IMG/VR virus record: IMGVR_UViG_3300038428_000573
Location: 1 to 43,314 of that record
Origin: a virus
DNA length: 43,314 nucleotides
Direction: 5' to 3' (one strand)
In this document: in pieces, positions 26,558 to 32,439 of the stretch
Layout of the letters: the number at the start of each line of letters is the position of its first letter
Position numbering within the stretch: position 1 is the stretch's first letter
Position numbers and translations under genes: made by a program
Notes under the pieces: generated by a model
Told to the model about the DNA's origin: nothing
The model's database searches: none
The model's input: only the letters and a program-made list of their open reading frames with translations

Positions 26558-26592
26558 CCGCCGGATCGGGTAGTCGATTACCTGTCCGGCGG
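26558..26592 (-). terminator. Stem-loop in late leader, weak terminator candidate
   Basis: CCGCCGGA and TCCGGCGG form a perfect 8-bp stem around a 19-base loop, upstream of the 115-aa gene. On the minus strand it is followed only by TTCCTTTAACC, so as an intrinsic terminator it is weak. It may serve as an RNA-processing or leader element instead. Confidence 0.3.
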
Positions 26593-26614
26593 CGATACCT
26601 CACAACATCGGCGC

Positions 26615-26683
26615 TTAACGCTTTTTGCTGCGGTGCTTGCCCCGTCGGCGGTTTGCAGTCTCCTGCACGCCAAAAAGTTCCAT
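26615..26683 (-). CDS. Basic microprotein (22 aa)
   Basis: A short frame starts at ATG 26683, five bases after a strong AAAGGAGT ribosome binding site. It encodes an acidic/hydrophobic start (MELFGVQE) and then a strongly basic tail (NRRRGKHRSKKR) before TAA. The ribosome binding site and the charged, non-random tail argue for a translated product. It is the only gene-like unit in the 460-base gap between 26502 and 26961. It may bind nucleic acid or be a leader peptide that controls the scaffold and capsid genes downstream. Confidence 0.45.
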   Translation of the reverse strand: MELFGVQETANRRRGKHRSKKR

Positions 26684-26772
26684 GGCATACTCCTTTCCAC
26701 GACCGCCGGTATATCCGGCTATCGTTACTCACGGAGGAGAGCGGTACGCCACGGCAGTAAGAAAGGCACCCC

Positions 26773-26830
26773 AAAAAACGCCGAAGGCAGCCCGGTACGG
26801 TGGATGACAACACCGTATCGGTCTGCCTTC
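26773..26830 (-). terminator. Strong intrinsic terminator or attenuator
   Basis: On the minus strand GAAGGCAG and CTGCCTTC close an 8-bp stem. Inside it an 11-bp stem (CCGATACGGTG with CACCGTACCGG, one wobble pair) surrounds an 8-base loop. A single mismatch separates the two stems. GGCG and then six T residues follow. This is the best intrinsic terminator in the window. It lies about 130 bases after the stop of the HExxH gene and about 110 bases after a promoter-like element. Confidence 0.7.
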
Positions 26831-26936
26831 AGCTGTCAACCGGGAGAAAGGAACCGAACCGTACTGCGTTACTGCCTCTGCCCTGCTGTGCTTCCGGGAG
26901 CGCCGGTCGTGCCGCGACGAACGCCCTTCAGCAATG

Positions 26937-26965
26937 ACTGTAAGCTGTATTACAACGGATGTCAA
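26937..26965 (-). promoter_or_regulatory. Sigma70-type promoter overlapped by an operator-like site
   Basis: On the minus strand TTGACA (26960-26965) is separated by 17 bases from TACAGT (26937-26942). The spacer and -10 box hold the imperfect palindrome TGTAA-N6-TTACA (26939-26954). A protein bound there would cover the promoter. The same 16 bases recur at 40602-40617. Transcription would start near 26930 and meet the terminator at 26773-26830 unless it is read through. Confidence 0.55.
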
Positions 26966-27381
26966 GTGTAACGATAATAATTCATGACGCGCAGGCGACG
27001 CTGGATCTGGCCGAAAATGTACTCGGCAACACGCGCAATAAACTCCTCACGATCATCTCCGTCAACAGGCCATCTCTTTCGATACGCCGAAAGACCAAAC
27101 GCGGCATGCACCGACTCGTGCATTGCAATAAGTTCCAAATTACGTCCACGCACCAGTCGCATAGTACCAATACGACCACGATTGATACGTACATCCTTGG
27201 GAAATACAGGACGCCATAATCCCATTGTGTTACGCGCATTTATACCCAGGTGGTAAGACCCACGCGCCATGTAACCCGGTCTACTGAAGACAATGACTTC
27301 CAACCAGAGATACTTACGTTTCAGCTCAATCCGATTCACGCGAAATCGATCCAGCTCACCTTTACTCCTTTTGTTCTTCAT
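26962..27381 (-). CDS. Putative small metallopeptidase-like protein, HExxH (139 aa)
   Basis: Residues 88-92 read HESVH in the context IAMHESVHAAFGL, a zincin-type HExxH helix. A Glu about 20 residues later (in DDREEFIARVAEYIF) could be the third zinc ligand. The N-terminal 80 residues are basic and beta-rich. Small phage proteins with this motif are common and mostly uncharacterised, and activity is unproven. The ATG at 27381 has no Shine-Dalgarno; a palindrome-like operator, TGTAAACTCTACA, ends five bases upstream, so repression at this start is plausible. It sits between the portal and scaffold genes, so a head-maturation role is conceivable but unsupported. Confidence 0.6.
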   Translation of the reverse strand: MKNKRSKGELDRFRVNRIELKRKYLWLEVIVFSRPGYMARGSYHLGINARNTMGLWRPVFPKDVRINRGRIGTMRLVRGRNLELIAMHESVHAAFGLSAYRKRWPVDGDDREEFIARVAEYIFGQIQRRLRVMNYYRYT

Positions 27382-27385
27382 TGTT

Positions 27386-27398
27386 TGTAAACTCTACA
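27386..27398. promoter_or_regulatory. Palindromic operator-like site, copy 3 (one mismatch)
   Basis: TGTAAACTCTACA differs from the exact site by one base in one arm and is flanked symmetrically (TTTGTA ... TACAAA). It fills the 20-base gap between the stop at 27402 and the HExxH gene start at 27381. Confidence 0.5.
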
Positions 27399-27401
27399 AA
27401 C

Positions 27402-27677
27402 CTACAGGTCGCCATGCGGTTTCGCCTCGCGCGTGATCGACCACACCATGTCCACGGCTTTGCCGTGCGCGAAGTTGATCGACAACTTTCCCGCGTGCCC
27501 GAGCTGGTGGATGGTTTCGAGCACATCGGCCATACGGGCGGCGGGCAGGCGGACTTCCTGCACGAGCTTCGCGGAAGGTACCGCGCCGGCCAGACGGGAC
27601 AGGGAGTGTCCGTTCAGCAGGCTGCCGGTGCTGCCGGTGCTATCTGCTTTTGGACCGCGACCGTTTCCGTTTTCCAT
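27402..27677 (-). CDS. Small protein of unknown function (91 aa)
   Basis: No family is recognised. Residues 1-25 are Gly/Ser/Asn-rich. The remainder is an alpha/beta domain (LVQEVRLPAARMADVLETIH, then KLSINFAHGKAVDMVWSITR). That pattern could be a small nucleic-acid- or protein-binding fold. AGGGCGG lies about ten bases before the ATG at 27677. Its first 38 bases overlap the extended tail of the amber-interrupted upstream frame, so the start may rather be coupled to read-through of that gene. Confidence 0.55.
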   Translation of the reverse strand: MENGNGRGPKADSTGSTGSLLNGHSLSRLAGAVPSAKLVQEVRLPAARMADVLETIHQLGHAGKLSINFAHGKAVDMVWSITREAKPHGDL

Positions 27678-27825
27678 GGTAACTGCCGCCCTGCGACTTC
27701 TCCTTACGCTTTTCCGACAGCATGATCGCGACGGCCTACTTACGGTTCTTAACCTTCGGCCCGTGTTTGCTGCCGGAATGCAGCCGCCCGGCCTTGTATT
27801 CGTGCATTACCTGTGATGACGGCAT
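27640..27825 (-). pseudogene. DUF6496-like small protein interrupted by an in-frame amber codon
   Basis: From ATG 27825 (GGGGG five bases upstream) the frame reads HEYKAGRLHSGSKHGP, then KVKNRK and TAG at 27736-27738. After the TAG the same frame continues AVAIMLSEKRKEKSQ and a basic KRKRSRSKSR tail to a second stop at 27640. In DUF6496-type phage proteins, as I recall them, this block is K-x-x-K-Q-A-[IV]-A-I-x-LSEAR, so the TAG stands where Gln (CAG) is usual. The product is either 29 aa, a 61-aa amber read-through form, or a broken gene. Several window genes end in TAG, so genome-wide recoding is unlikely. The function of the family is unknown; it often lies near head genes. Confidence 0.65.
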
Positions 27826-27849
27826 ATCAGCCCCCGTGTTTCCTGTCAT

Positions 27850-30066
27850 CTATTGCCGCGAAGTCCTGGTCGTGCTGTCCCCGCCGCCCTTCTGCTCTAT
27901 TTTAGGGCTTGCCTGAAACGTCTGCGGATGCCCGCGTCCGCGCCCGCCCTGCCCGCCTTTACCTCCGCCGGTTGCCTGCGCAACCCGTGCCATAATCTCC
28001 AGCTGCGCGGTGTAACGCTCCACCTCTGTACGCGCCTCCCGCATCCCGCCTGCGCCGTCGGGCACCAGACATGGCCCAAAGTCTTTGATATCCAGTATCT
28101 CCCGCGCCTGCGTCCACCAGGACAACGGGAAACCGAGTTTTAACGCCTGCATCAGCATCAGCTTACGGGTTGTACTGTTGAAATCGTGCAGGCTGTACGG
28201 GGTGACGCTGAAAGTGAAATTACGCGCGTGCCACCGGGCGCGCTCAAACTGCGCCACAGCCATGGAAGGCATGCGAACGCCGGTACCATCCGATCCGGCG
28301 TTTGGCTGATAGTTCCAGGTGCCCCCCGGCCCCTGCGTCATTTCCAGCCATTTGCCTTTTGCCTGCGGATCTTCCGTTAACGGCACCAGCGTGCCGGGTT
28401 CGTAGTCGAAATCCTCTTCGGTAACGCCGTCCGCCCCCAGCATCTGCATACGCCGTTTGGCCGTGGCGAACTGGAACCAGTCCGATTTCCACAATTCGCC
28501 CAGCATACGAATGCCTTCTTCCATGTTGCGGGACTGATCTTTCGGCAATGCGCCCATAGATTCGAGCAGGCGCTGCGCGGTGTCGCCGGAAGGGACCTGC
28601 CTGGCGCGCGCCATCGCCTGTGTGTCGGCAAGACCCATCTGCTCTTTAAGAATTTCGGGAAGGATCTTCGCCGCAGTCTCTATAATCGCCGGGTTGGTAT
28701 CGTACCAGTCGCGCGGCATCATGGGAGTCCACTGGCCGGCAGCGGGGTTGAGGTTCATATCGAGCCCCGTGCGCAGACCGGGAATACGAGGGTTGGCTGT
28801 TTGCAGCAGGCTCATCGCGGTGCTGTTGCGGTCGAAGAACGCGGGCGGATTCAGACGGCAATTCATCTGGTCGCCGACGCCGCGCCAAAGCTCGATCATC
28901 AGTTTTTCGATTGACTGCCCATACCGGGTTACCGGGAAGCCCAGAAAATTCCATGCCCAGTCGTCGGCGCGGAACTGCACAATGGGCACACGGCCGTCCC
29001 AGCGGTAGGACGACTGGTGCTCCGGCGCCGGGTTCACCACGCAGGTGTCGGTGCAAATGATCAGGCGGCGGTTCGGGTAGATCAGACAATCTTCCCGGCG
29101 CGCCTGCCGACGCTCCGGCACGCCACCCTGCAACATACGTCCGGTCGGGATGTCCTGCCCGACAAACGGAACCGTGTAGCTCCACGACGTGCCCCACTGG
29201 CCGTCGGGGCCGCAGATATTCAGCGGATGCCCGGTTTCGTTAACGCTGTCGTCATCTACATAGATGTAATAAACGTCTACGTCATCCCAGGTGTTGGTCT
29301 GTTCCGGCTGACGGGCGCCCTGCGAAAATCGTTTCAGTACCGCCGTCGCATACTTTACCGACTGCGCGATCACCATGCCGCGTCCGGCGGTGTTGACACG
29401 GGCGGCTTTGATATTGTCGCGCTGCAACGGGAACATCCGCCACACCTGGTGTACCGGCATCCGTTTACGCAGCCCGACCGCGTAGGCGCCCTGAACGGAC
29501 AGTGACGGCGGAAGCCCCAGAGGGATTACATCCAGAGGTCCGTAAGCGTCCCAGACGATGTCTCCCTCGCCGCGGTAGTAGTAGTTCGGATCGTAACGCG
29601 GGCCTATATAGCCGGTGCCGCCGACGCAGGCCCACTGCCAGGCGCGGCGCAGCGCACGGTCGGCAAAAGTAAGGTTTTGCCAGCACAGAAAGCTGTTATT
29701 AAGGATCTGATTTTGTTCACGGTACTGTTCGGCTTCCGATTTGAACGACGGGATCATGCGCAGGTTGGTCTGCGCGGCAACGATTTCGCGGGTATTACGC
29801 GCCGTAGCCTCTGTCCGTACATTAGACAGCGACTGCACATCGGTGACGAGGAATTCGCCGTTGATAATGTCCATACCGTCGCTGATGTAATTGTAAGCGC
29901 TTTGTAATCTTAGATACGATCGACCGTCAGCAAGCATCTGCTGTGTCCAGGCAAACAGGTCCGACGGGTCGCATGCCCGCCATTCCTGCCGCGAACGGTC
30001 GTGTTCAAAGGGCTGCGGGCACAGGTAGGCGGTGTCTACAGGACTGTAACCGGGGTGACGGTTCAC
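27850..30066 (-). CDS. Portal protein (738 aa)
   Basis: Large portal proteins of short-tailed phages are about 700 residues, and this one has the usual layout. An N-terminal helical part (SYLRLQSAYNYISDGMDII) precedes an Asn/Gln-rich wing, a Trp/Pro-rich middle (RADDWAWNFLGFPVTRYGQS) and long C-terminal crown helices (RRMQMLGADGVTEEDF). A disordered Gly/Gln tail ends it. It follows the terminase and small proteins and precedes scaffold and capsid. The start codon is GTG at 30066. A degenerate copy of the palindromic operator (30069-30080) lies directly before it, and the ribosome binding site is only a GGGG stretch about 13 bases upstream. The stop is TAG. Confidence 0.8.
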   Translation of the reverse strand: MNRHPGYSPVDTAYLCPQPFEHDRSRQEWRACDPSDLFAWTQQMLADGRSYLRLQSAYNYISDGMDIINGEFLVTDVQSLSNVRTEATARNTREIVAAQTNLRMIPSFKSEAEQYREQNQILNNSFLCWQNLTFADRALRRAWQWACVGGTGYIGPRYDPNYYYRGEGDIVWDAYGPLDVIPLGLPPSLSVQGAYAVGLRKRMPVHQVWRMFPLQRDNIKAARVNTAGRGMVIAQSVKYATAVLKRFSQGARQPEQTNTWDDVDVYYIYVDDDSVNETGHPLNICGPDGQWGTSWSYTVPFVGQDIPTGRMLQGGVPERRQARREDCLIYPNRRLIICTDTCVVNPAPEHQSSYRWDGRVPIVQFRADDWAWNFLGFPVTRYGQSIEKLMIELWRGVGDQMNCRLNPPAFFDRNSTAMSLLQTANPRIPGLRTGLDMNLNPAAGQWTPMMPRDWYDTNPAIIETAAKILPEILKEQMGLADTQAMARARQVPSGDTAQRLLESMGALPKDQSRNMEEGIRMLGELWKSDWFQFATAKRRMQMLGADGVTEEDFDYEPGTLVPLTEDPQAKGKWLEMTQGPGGTWNYQPNAGSDGTGVRMPSMAVAQFERARWHARNFTFSVTPYSLHDFNSTTRKLMLMQALKLGFPLSWWTQAREILDIKDFGPCLVPDGAGGMREARTEVERYTAQLEIMARVAQATGGGKGGQGGRGRGHPQTFQASPKIEQKGGGDSTTRTSRQ

Positions 30067-30068
30067 AG

Positions 30069-30080
30069 TGTAAGTCTACC
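30069..30080. promoter_or_regulatory. Degenerate operator-like site before the portal gene
   Basis: TGTAAGTCTACC matches the palindrome TGTAGAGTCTACA with one base deleted and the last base changed. It spans the gap between the previous stop (30076) and the GTG start of the portal at 30066. Taken alone it would not be called; it is listed because it occupies the same kind of position as copies 1 to 3. Confidence 0.25.
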
Positions 30081-30465
30081 CCTTGCCGTAGTTCGGGAAC
30101 AACCCGCGCATAGCGGTGCCGCCCTCGCGTTCGTAGTGAAAACCGATCACGTCGCGCTGCTGCGGGGGCGTGAGCGCATTCCATACGAACTTCGGCACAG
30201 CGATGTAAGTCCAGCGTTCGCCGCCCGAGCGCGTGTAGTAACCGATGGCGTCGATCACCCGAATGGACGTTTGCACCGGGTCGCCGAGCAGCTTTGCGGT
30301 GAAATACGGTGACGGCGATCCGTCCGGCAGAGGCGGAAACTGCGTTCCGACTGCGTAATCGACGCCGATTGCAAGGCCCGCTTCATGCGCGATATCGGTT
30401 GTAAACGCGCAGGGGTTGTAATTTTCATCCGTCCTGAAACTCATCGCGCTCTTGTCGCTTTCCAT
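30076..30465 (-). CDS. Conserved-looking phage protein of unknown function (129 aa)
   Basis: The sequence opens with RTDENYNPCAFTTDIAHEAGL, a pattern that recurs in small phage proteins near portal genes. It then has a globular alpha/beta middle (AVPKFVWNALTPPQQRD) and ends NYGKG before TAG. No enzymatic motif is seen. The ATG at 30465 is preceded by AAGGA at seven bases. An internal ATG at 30444 overlaps the previous stop as ATGA and is the alternative start. Confidence 0.6.
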   Translation of the reverse strand: MESDKSAMSFRTDENYNPCAFTTDIAHEAGLAIGVDYAVGTQFPPLPDGSPSPYFTAKLLGDPVQTSIRVIDAIGYYTRSGGERWTYIAVPKFVWNALTPPQQRDVIGFHYEREGGTAMRGLFPNYGKG

Positions 30466-31166
30466 CCGGTGTCCTTATCGCAGTAATCCTGCATGTTGCC
30501 CTGGGTGAATTCCAACAGCTGCGCGTGAAAATGCGCGTCGAGCGGTTTGCCGTAACGCTTCAGCGTTTTGGCGTCGCTGCGGGCGCGCACCAGCCGCGCA
30601 ATCGACTGCAGCACCGAATTGTGCCGGATGCGCGCGTTCACATGGTCGCGCATGGCGGTGCGCCGCGCATTCCAGTAGTACTCATGCATGCTGCGGTGGT
30701 CCTTCATCCGGTCGGTTTCGTAAGTGTTGGCAGCCTTCACCCACCGGTTGTACTCGGCCATCGAAGTAAGTTCGATGCGGCGGTAGCCGGGCTCAGTCGG
30801 CTCGTAGTTGCGGCCGGGGATGTAGTATTTGCTGCGTCCTGGCGGTAGGCTTTCCGGGTTCGCCGCTTCAAAGACAACTAGGGGTTCGAAACCGCGAGCA
30901 GGTCGATTCCACAACTCGCCGGGAAAAGACTCTCGTTTACGCGCAGTACCGCCACACACTTCCATAACCGGGGCGAGGCAGACCTCTTCATATTCGATCA
31001 GCTCCGTTCCGTCCGGCTGTGGAACACGGCGTTCGATACGCTCCGTTTGCGCCTCGGCGATCCGCACACCGCGACAGGGCATGGTGTCAGGTGCGTCGGC
31101 GGCAACATGCTTAAAGCATTCGTCGTCCGATCCGCAGTCCGGGCAGCGGTAGGAAATCATGGGCAT
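30441..31166 (-). CDS. Protein with N-terminal zinc-ribbon motif (241 aa)
   Basis: The N terminus has CPDCGS (C8, C11) with further Cys at about 17 and 31, typical of a small zinc ribbon. The rest is helical and charged. A segment with YYIPGRNYEPTEPGYRRIEL sits near residues 118-137. A long helical part with R/H-rich stretches (AMRDHVNARIRHNSVLQSIA) follows. It lies between the KTSC protein and the protein before the portal. No activity can be assigned; head assembly or DNA packaging assistance is possible. No Shine-Dalgarno is visible at the ATG at 31166, and the ATG two codons in is an alternative. Confidence 0.6.
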   Translation of the reverse strand: MPMISYRCPDCGSDDECFKHVAADAPDTMPCRGVRIAEAQTERIERRVPQPDGTELIEYEEVCLAPVMEVCGGTARKRESFPGELWNRPARGFEPLVVFEAANPESLPPGRSKYYIPGRNYEPTEPGYRRIELTSMAEYNRWVKAANTYETDRMKDHRSMHEYYWNARRTAMRDHVNARIRHNSVLQSIARLVRARSDAKTLKRYGKPLDAHFHAQLLEFTQGNMQDYCDKDTGWKATRAR

Positions 31167-31180
31167 AACGCGATAATACT

Positions 31181-31435
31181 TTAATACTTTCGTGTGCTGC
31201 GGCGTCCGGTGCGTGTGCTCCCTTCGCCGATCTTCACTTCAGTGTACTGCCCCCGGATGTGGTCGTGAAAGTACCCGCCCGGAGAAGAAGACTGGAAAAG
31301 CGTATCCGCTTTGTGCTGCGGTACTCCGGTATACCGGTACACCGCGCCGTTAACGAACTGGAGCATCAGCGTCTGCGTATCCGGGTCGTAATCTCCGCCG
31401 TTCAGATGGGTTGACTGCAAAGCGCGCCAGGCCAT
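31181..31435 (-). CDS. KTSC-domain protein (84 aa)
   Basis: The whole protein fits the KTSC domain pattern: ALQSTHLNGGDYDPDTQTL at the start, VNGAVYRYTGVP in the middle and GGYFHDHIRGQYTEVKI at the end. The domain is widespread in phage and bacterial proteins and is thought to bind nucleic acid or to be an accessory module; its role in phages is not settled. The ATG at 31435 has AAGGA ten bases upstream. The frame continues upstream to a GTG with no ribosome binding site, so the shorter start is chosen. Confidence 0.75.
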   Translation of the reverse strand: MAWRALQSTHLNGGDYDPDTQTLMLQFVNGAVYRYTGVPQHKADTLFQSSSPGGYFHDHIRGQYTEVKIGEGSTRTGRRSTRKY

Positions 31436-31528
31436 TACGTGGAGATCCTTCTTACCGTATCCCGGCCGGCGCACGGTGTTGCGGTGGGAGGAGCTGTGCG
31501 CCGGACGGAACGGACCCGTTATGGGTAT

Positions 31529-31789
31529 CTAACCGGACACAGTGGCCGTGGCTTTGGACGCGGTATGCTGTTTTACCGCGCTTACAGTTGCCACCGCCTG
31601 CGTGACCGGGCTCAGGTTGGTGTTCGCCGGGTTGGCCCCGATGCCTTCCAGTTCGACGATGATTTCGGCGATATCGGTAAGGATCGGACCGGCAGCCGGA
31701 ACGAAGATGCCGATAATCGGAGCGGCCACCGTAATGCCTGCTTCGATATCTTCTCCAATATGCTTCAAAGCGGAAAGAAACGACAACAT
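31529..31789 (-). CDS. Small hydrophobic protein (86 aa), possible membrane or virion protein
   Basis: Residues 1-15 form a helical start (MLSFLSALKHIGEDIEAG), followed by a hydrophobic stretch (ITVAAPIIGIFVPAAGPIL) that could be a single transmembrane or amphipathic helix. A Thr/Ala-rich tail ends it. This is similar in shape to small holin-like proteins and also to small virion proteins; neither is established. The ATG at 31789 is seven bases after GAGG. No lysis gene is seen beside it, which weakens the holin reading. Confidence 0.55.
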   Translation of the reverse strand: MLSFLSALKHIGEDIEAGITVAAPIIGIFVPAAGPILTDIAEIIVELEGIGANPANTNLSPVTQAVATVSAVKQHTASKATATVSG

Positions 31790-31836
31790 GTGCACCTCAC
31801 TCCATTGAAAATTGTATCCGCACCACGCAGCGCCAG

Positions 31837-32325
31837 TTAGCTTGAAGGTTTGGCCTGCGTCTGCGAAGGGGTCGAAGCACCGCCGACAGCGGTGACCACA
31901 ACCGGCAGCAGCGCCGCGAGAGTCTGCGCGGTAACGATACCGCCCGCCGCTGTAATGATCGGCACCAGCGCGCTGGCCAGGTTGCCCAGTGAAGTGGCGA
32001 CCGCCTGTGCGGAAACGGACACACCGGCATTAGCTGTGTCCTCGGCTCCGGCAGCGGTGTACTGCGGCCCGGCGGCAGCCTGATTCTCGGTTGCGCCGGT
32101 CTGTCCGAGCTGCAACAGCCCGGTGGTAGCGAGGTATTTCAGCACCTGCGCGTCCTCGCGACCGGCTACGGTTATGGCGTCGATAGCCTTGTCGAACGTC
32201 GCGGCGTTGTTGTTGCGGCGCCTGCGGTCGTCAAGCGCTTCCTCGATCATCAGTTTCATATTGAGCGCTATCTCGCCCGAGTTAGGATTTAGCACTGCGG
32301 GCGGAGCGGTAAGATCGATAGGCAT
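31837..32325 (-). CDS. Ala-rich protein with hydrophobic C-terminal half (162 aa)
   Basis: The N terminus (IALNMKLMIEEALDDRRRRN) is helical and charged. Residues about 110-150 are Ala/Val/Leu/Ile-rich (LGNLASALVPIITAAGG, then TLAALLPVVVTAVGG), suggesting one or two membrane-interacting helices. GGAGG lies about 12 bases before the ATG, in a leader that carries the TATAAT promoter at 32373-32402. As the first gene of that transcript it may be strongly expressed. No family is recognised; structural or holin-like roles are possible. Confidence 0.55.
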   Translation of the reverse strand: MPIDLTAPPAVLNPNSGEIALNMKLMIEEALDDRRRRNNNAATFDKAIDAITVAGREDAQVLKYLATTGLLQLGQTGATENQAAAGPQYTAAGAEDTANAGVSVSAQAVATSLGNLASALVPIITAAGGIVTAQTLAALLPVVVTAVGGASTPSQTQAKPSS

Positions 32326-32372
32326 AACGGGTTAAAGCCTCCTTTGGCTTCACTGACTGAATTTCGTGGACG

Positions 32373-32402
32373 ATTATATACCGGTCAGATCGGGAATAGC
32401 AA
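32373..32402 (-). promoter_or_regulatory. Sigma70-type promoter after the terminase gene
   Basis: On the minus strand TTGCTA (32397-32402) is followed after 18 bases by a perfect TATAAT (32373-32378). It lies in the 114-base gap between the terminase stop and the Ala-rich gene, and would drive the portal-to-tail part of the late block. Two direct repeats sit just upstream of its -35 box. Confidence 0.6.
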
Positions 32403-32405
32403 GCA

Positions 32406-32435
32406 TTGCGAAAGCGCAGGCGTTGCGAAAGCGCA
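32406..32435 (-). repeat. Two 13-bp direct repeats upstream of the promoter
   Basis: TTGCGAAAGCGCA occurs at 32406-32418 and again at 32423-32435, a spacing of 17 bases. Each copy is itself an interrupted inverted repeat (TGCG-AAAG-CGCA). Their place, immediately upstream of the -35 box, suits binding sites for a transcription activator. Confidence 0.55.
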
Positions 32436-32439
32436 CCCG

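Noticed and set aside
27736-27738. Genome-wide TAG-to-Gln recoding
   Set aside because: At least five well-supported genes end in TAG (terL, portal, the tailspike-like gene, the 129-aa and 200-aa genes), so TAG works as a stop here.
30881-30893. GGGGTTCGAAACC resembling a tRNA T-arm
   Set aside because: No acceptor, D or anticodon arm can be folded around it, and it lies within a coding frame (GFEPLVV).
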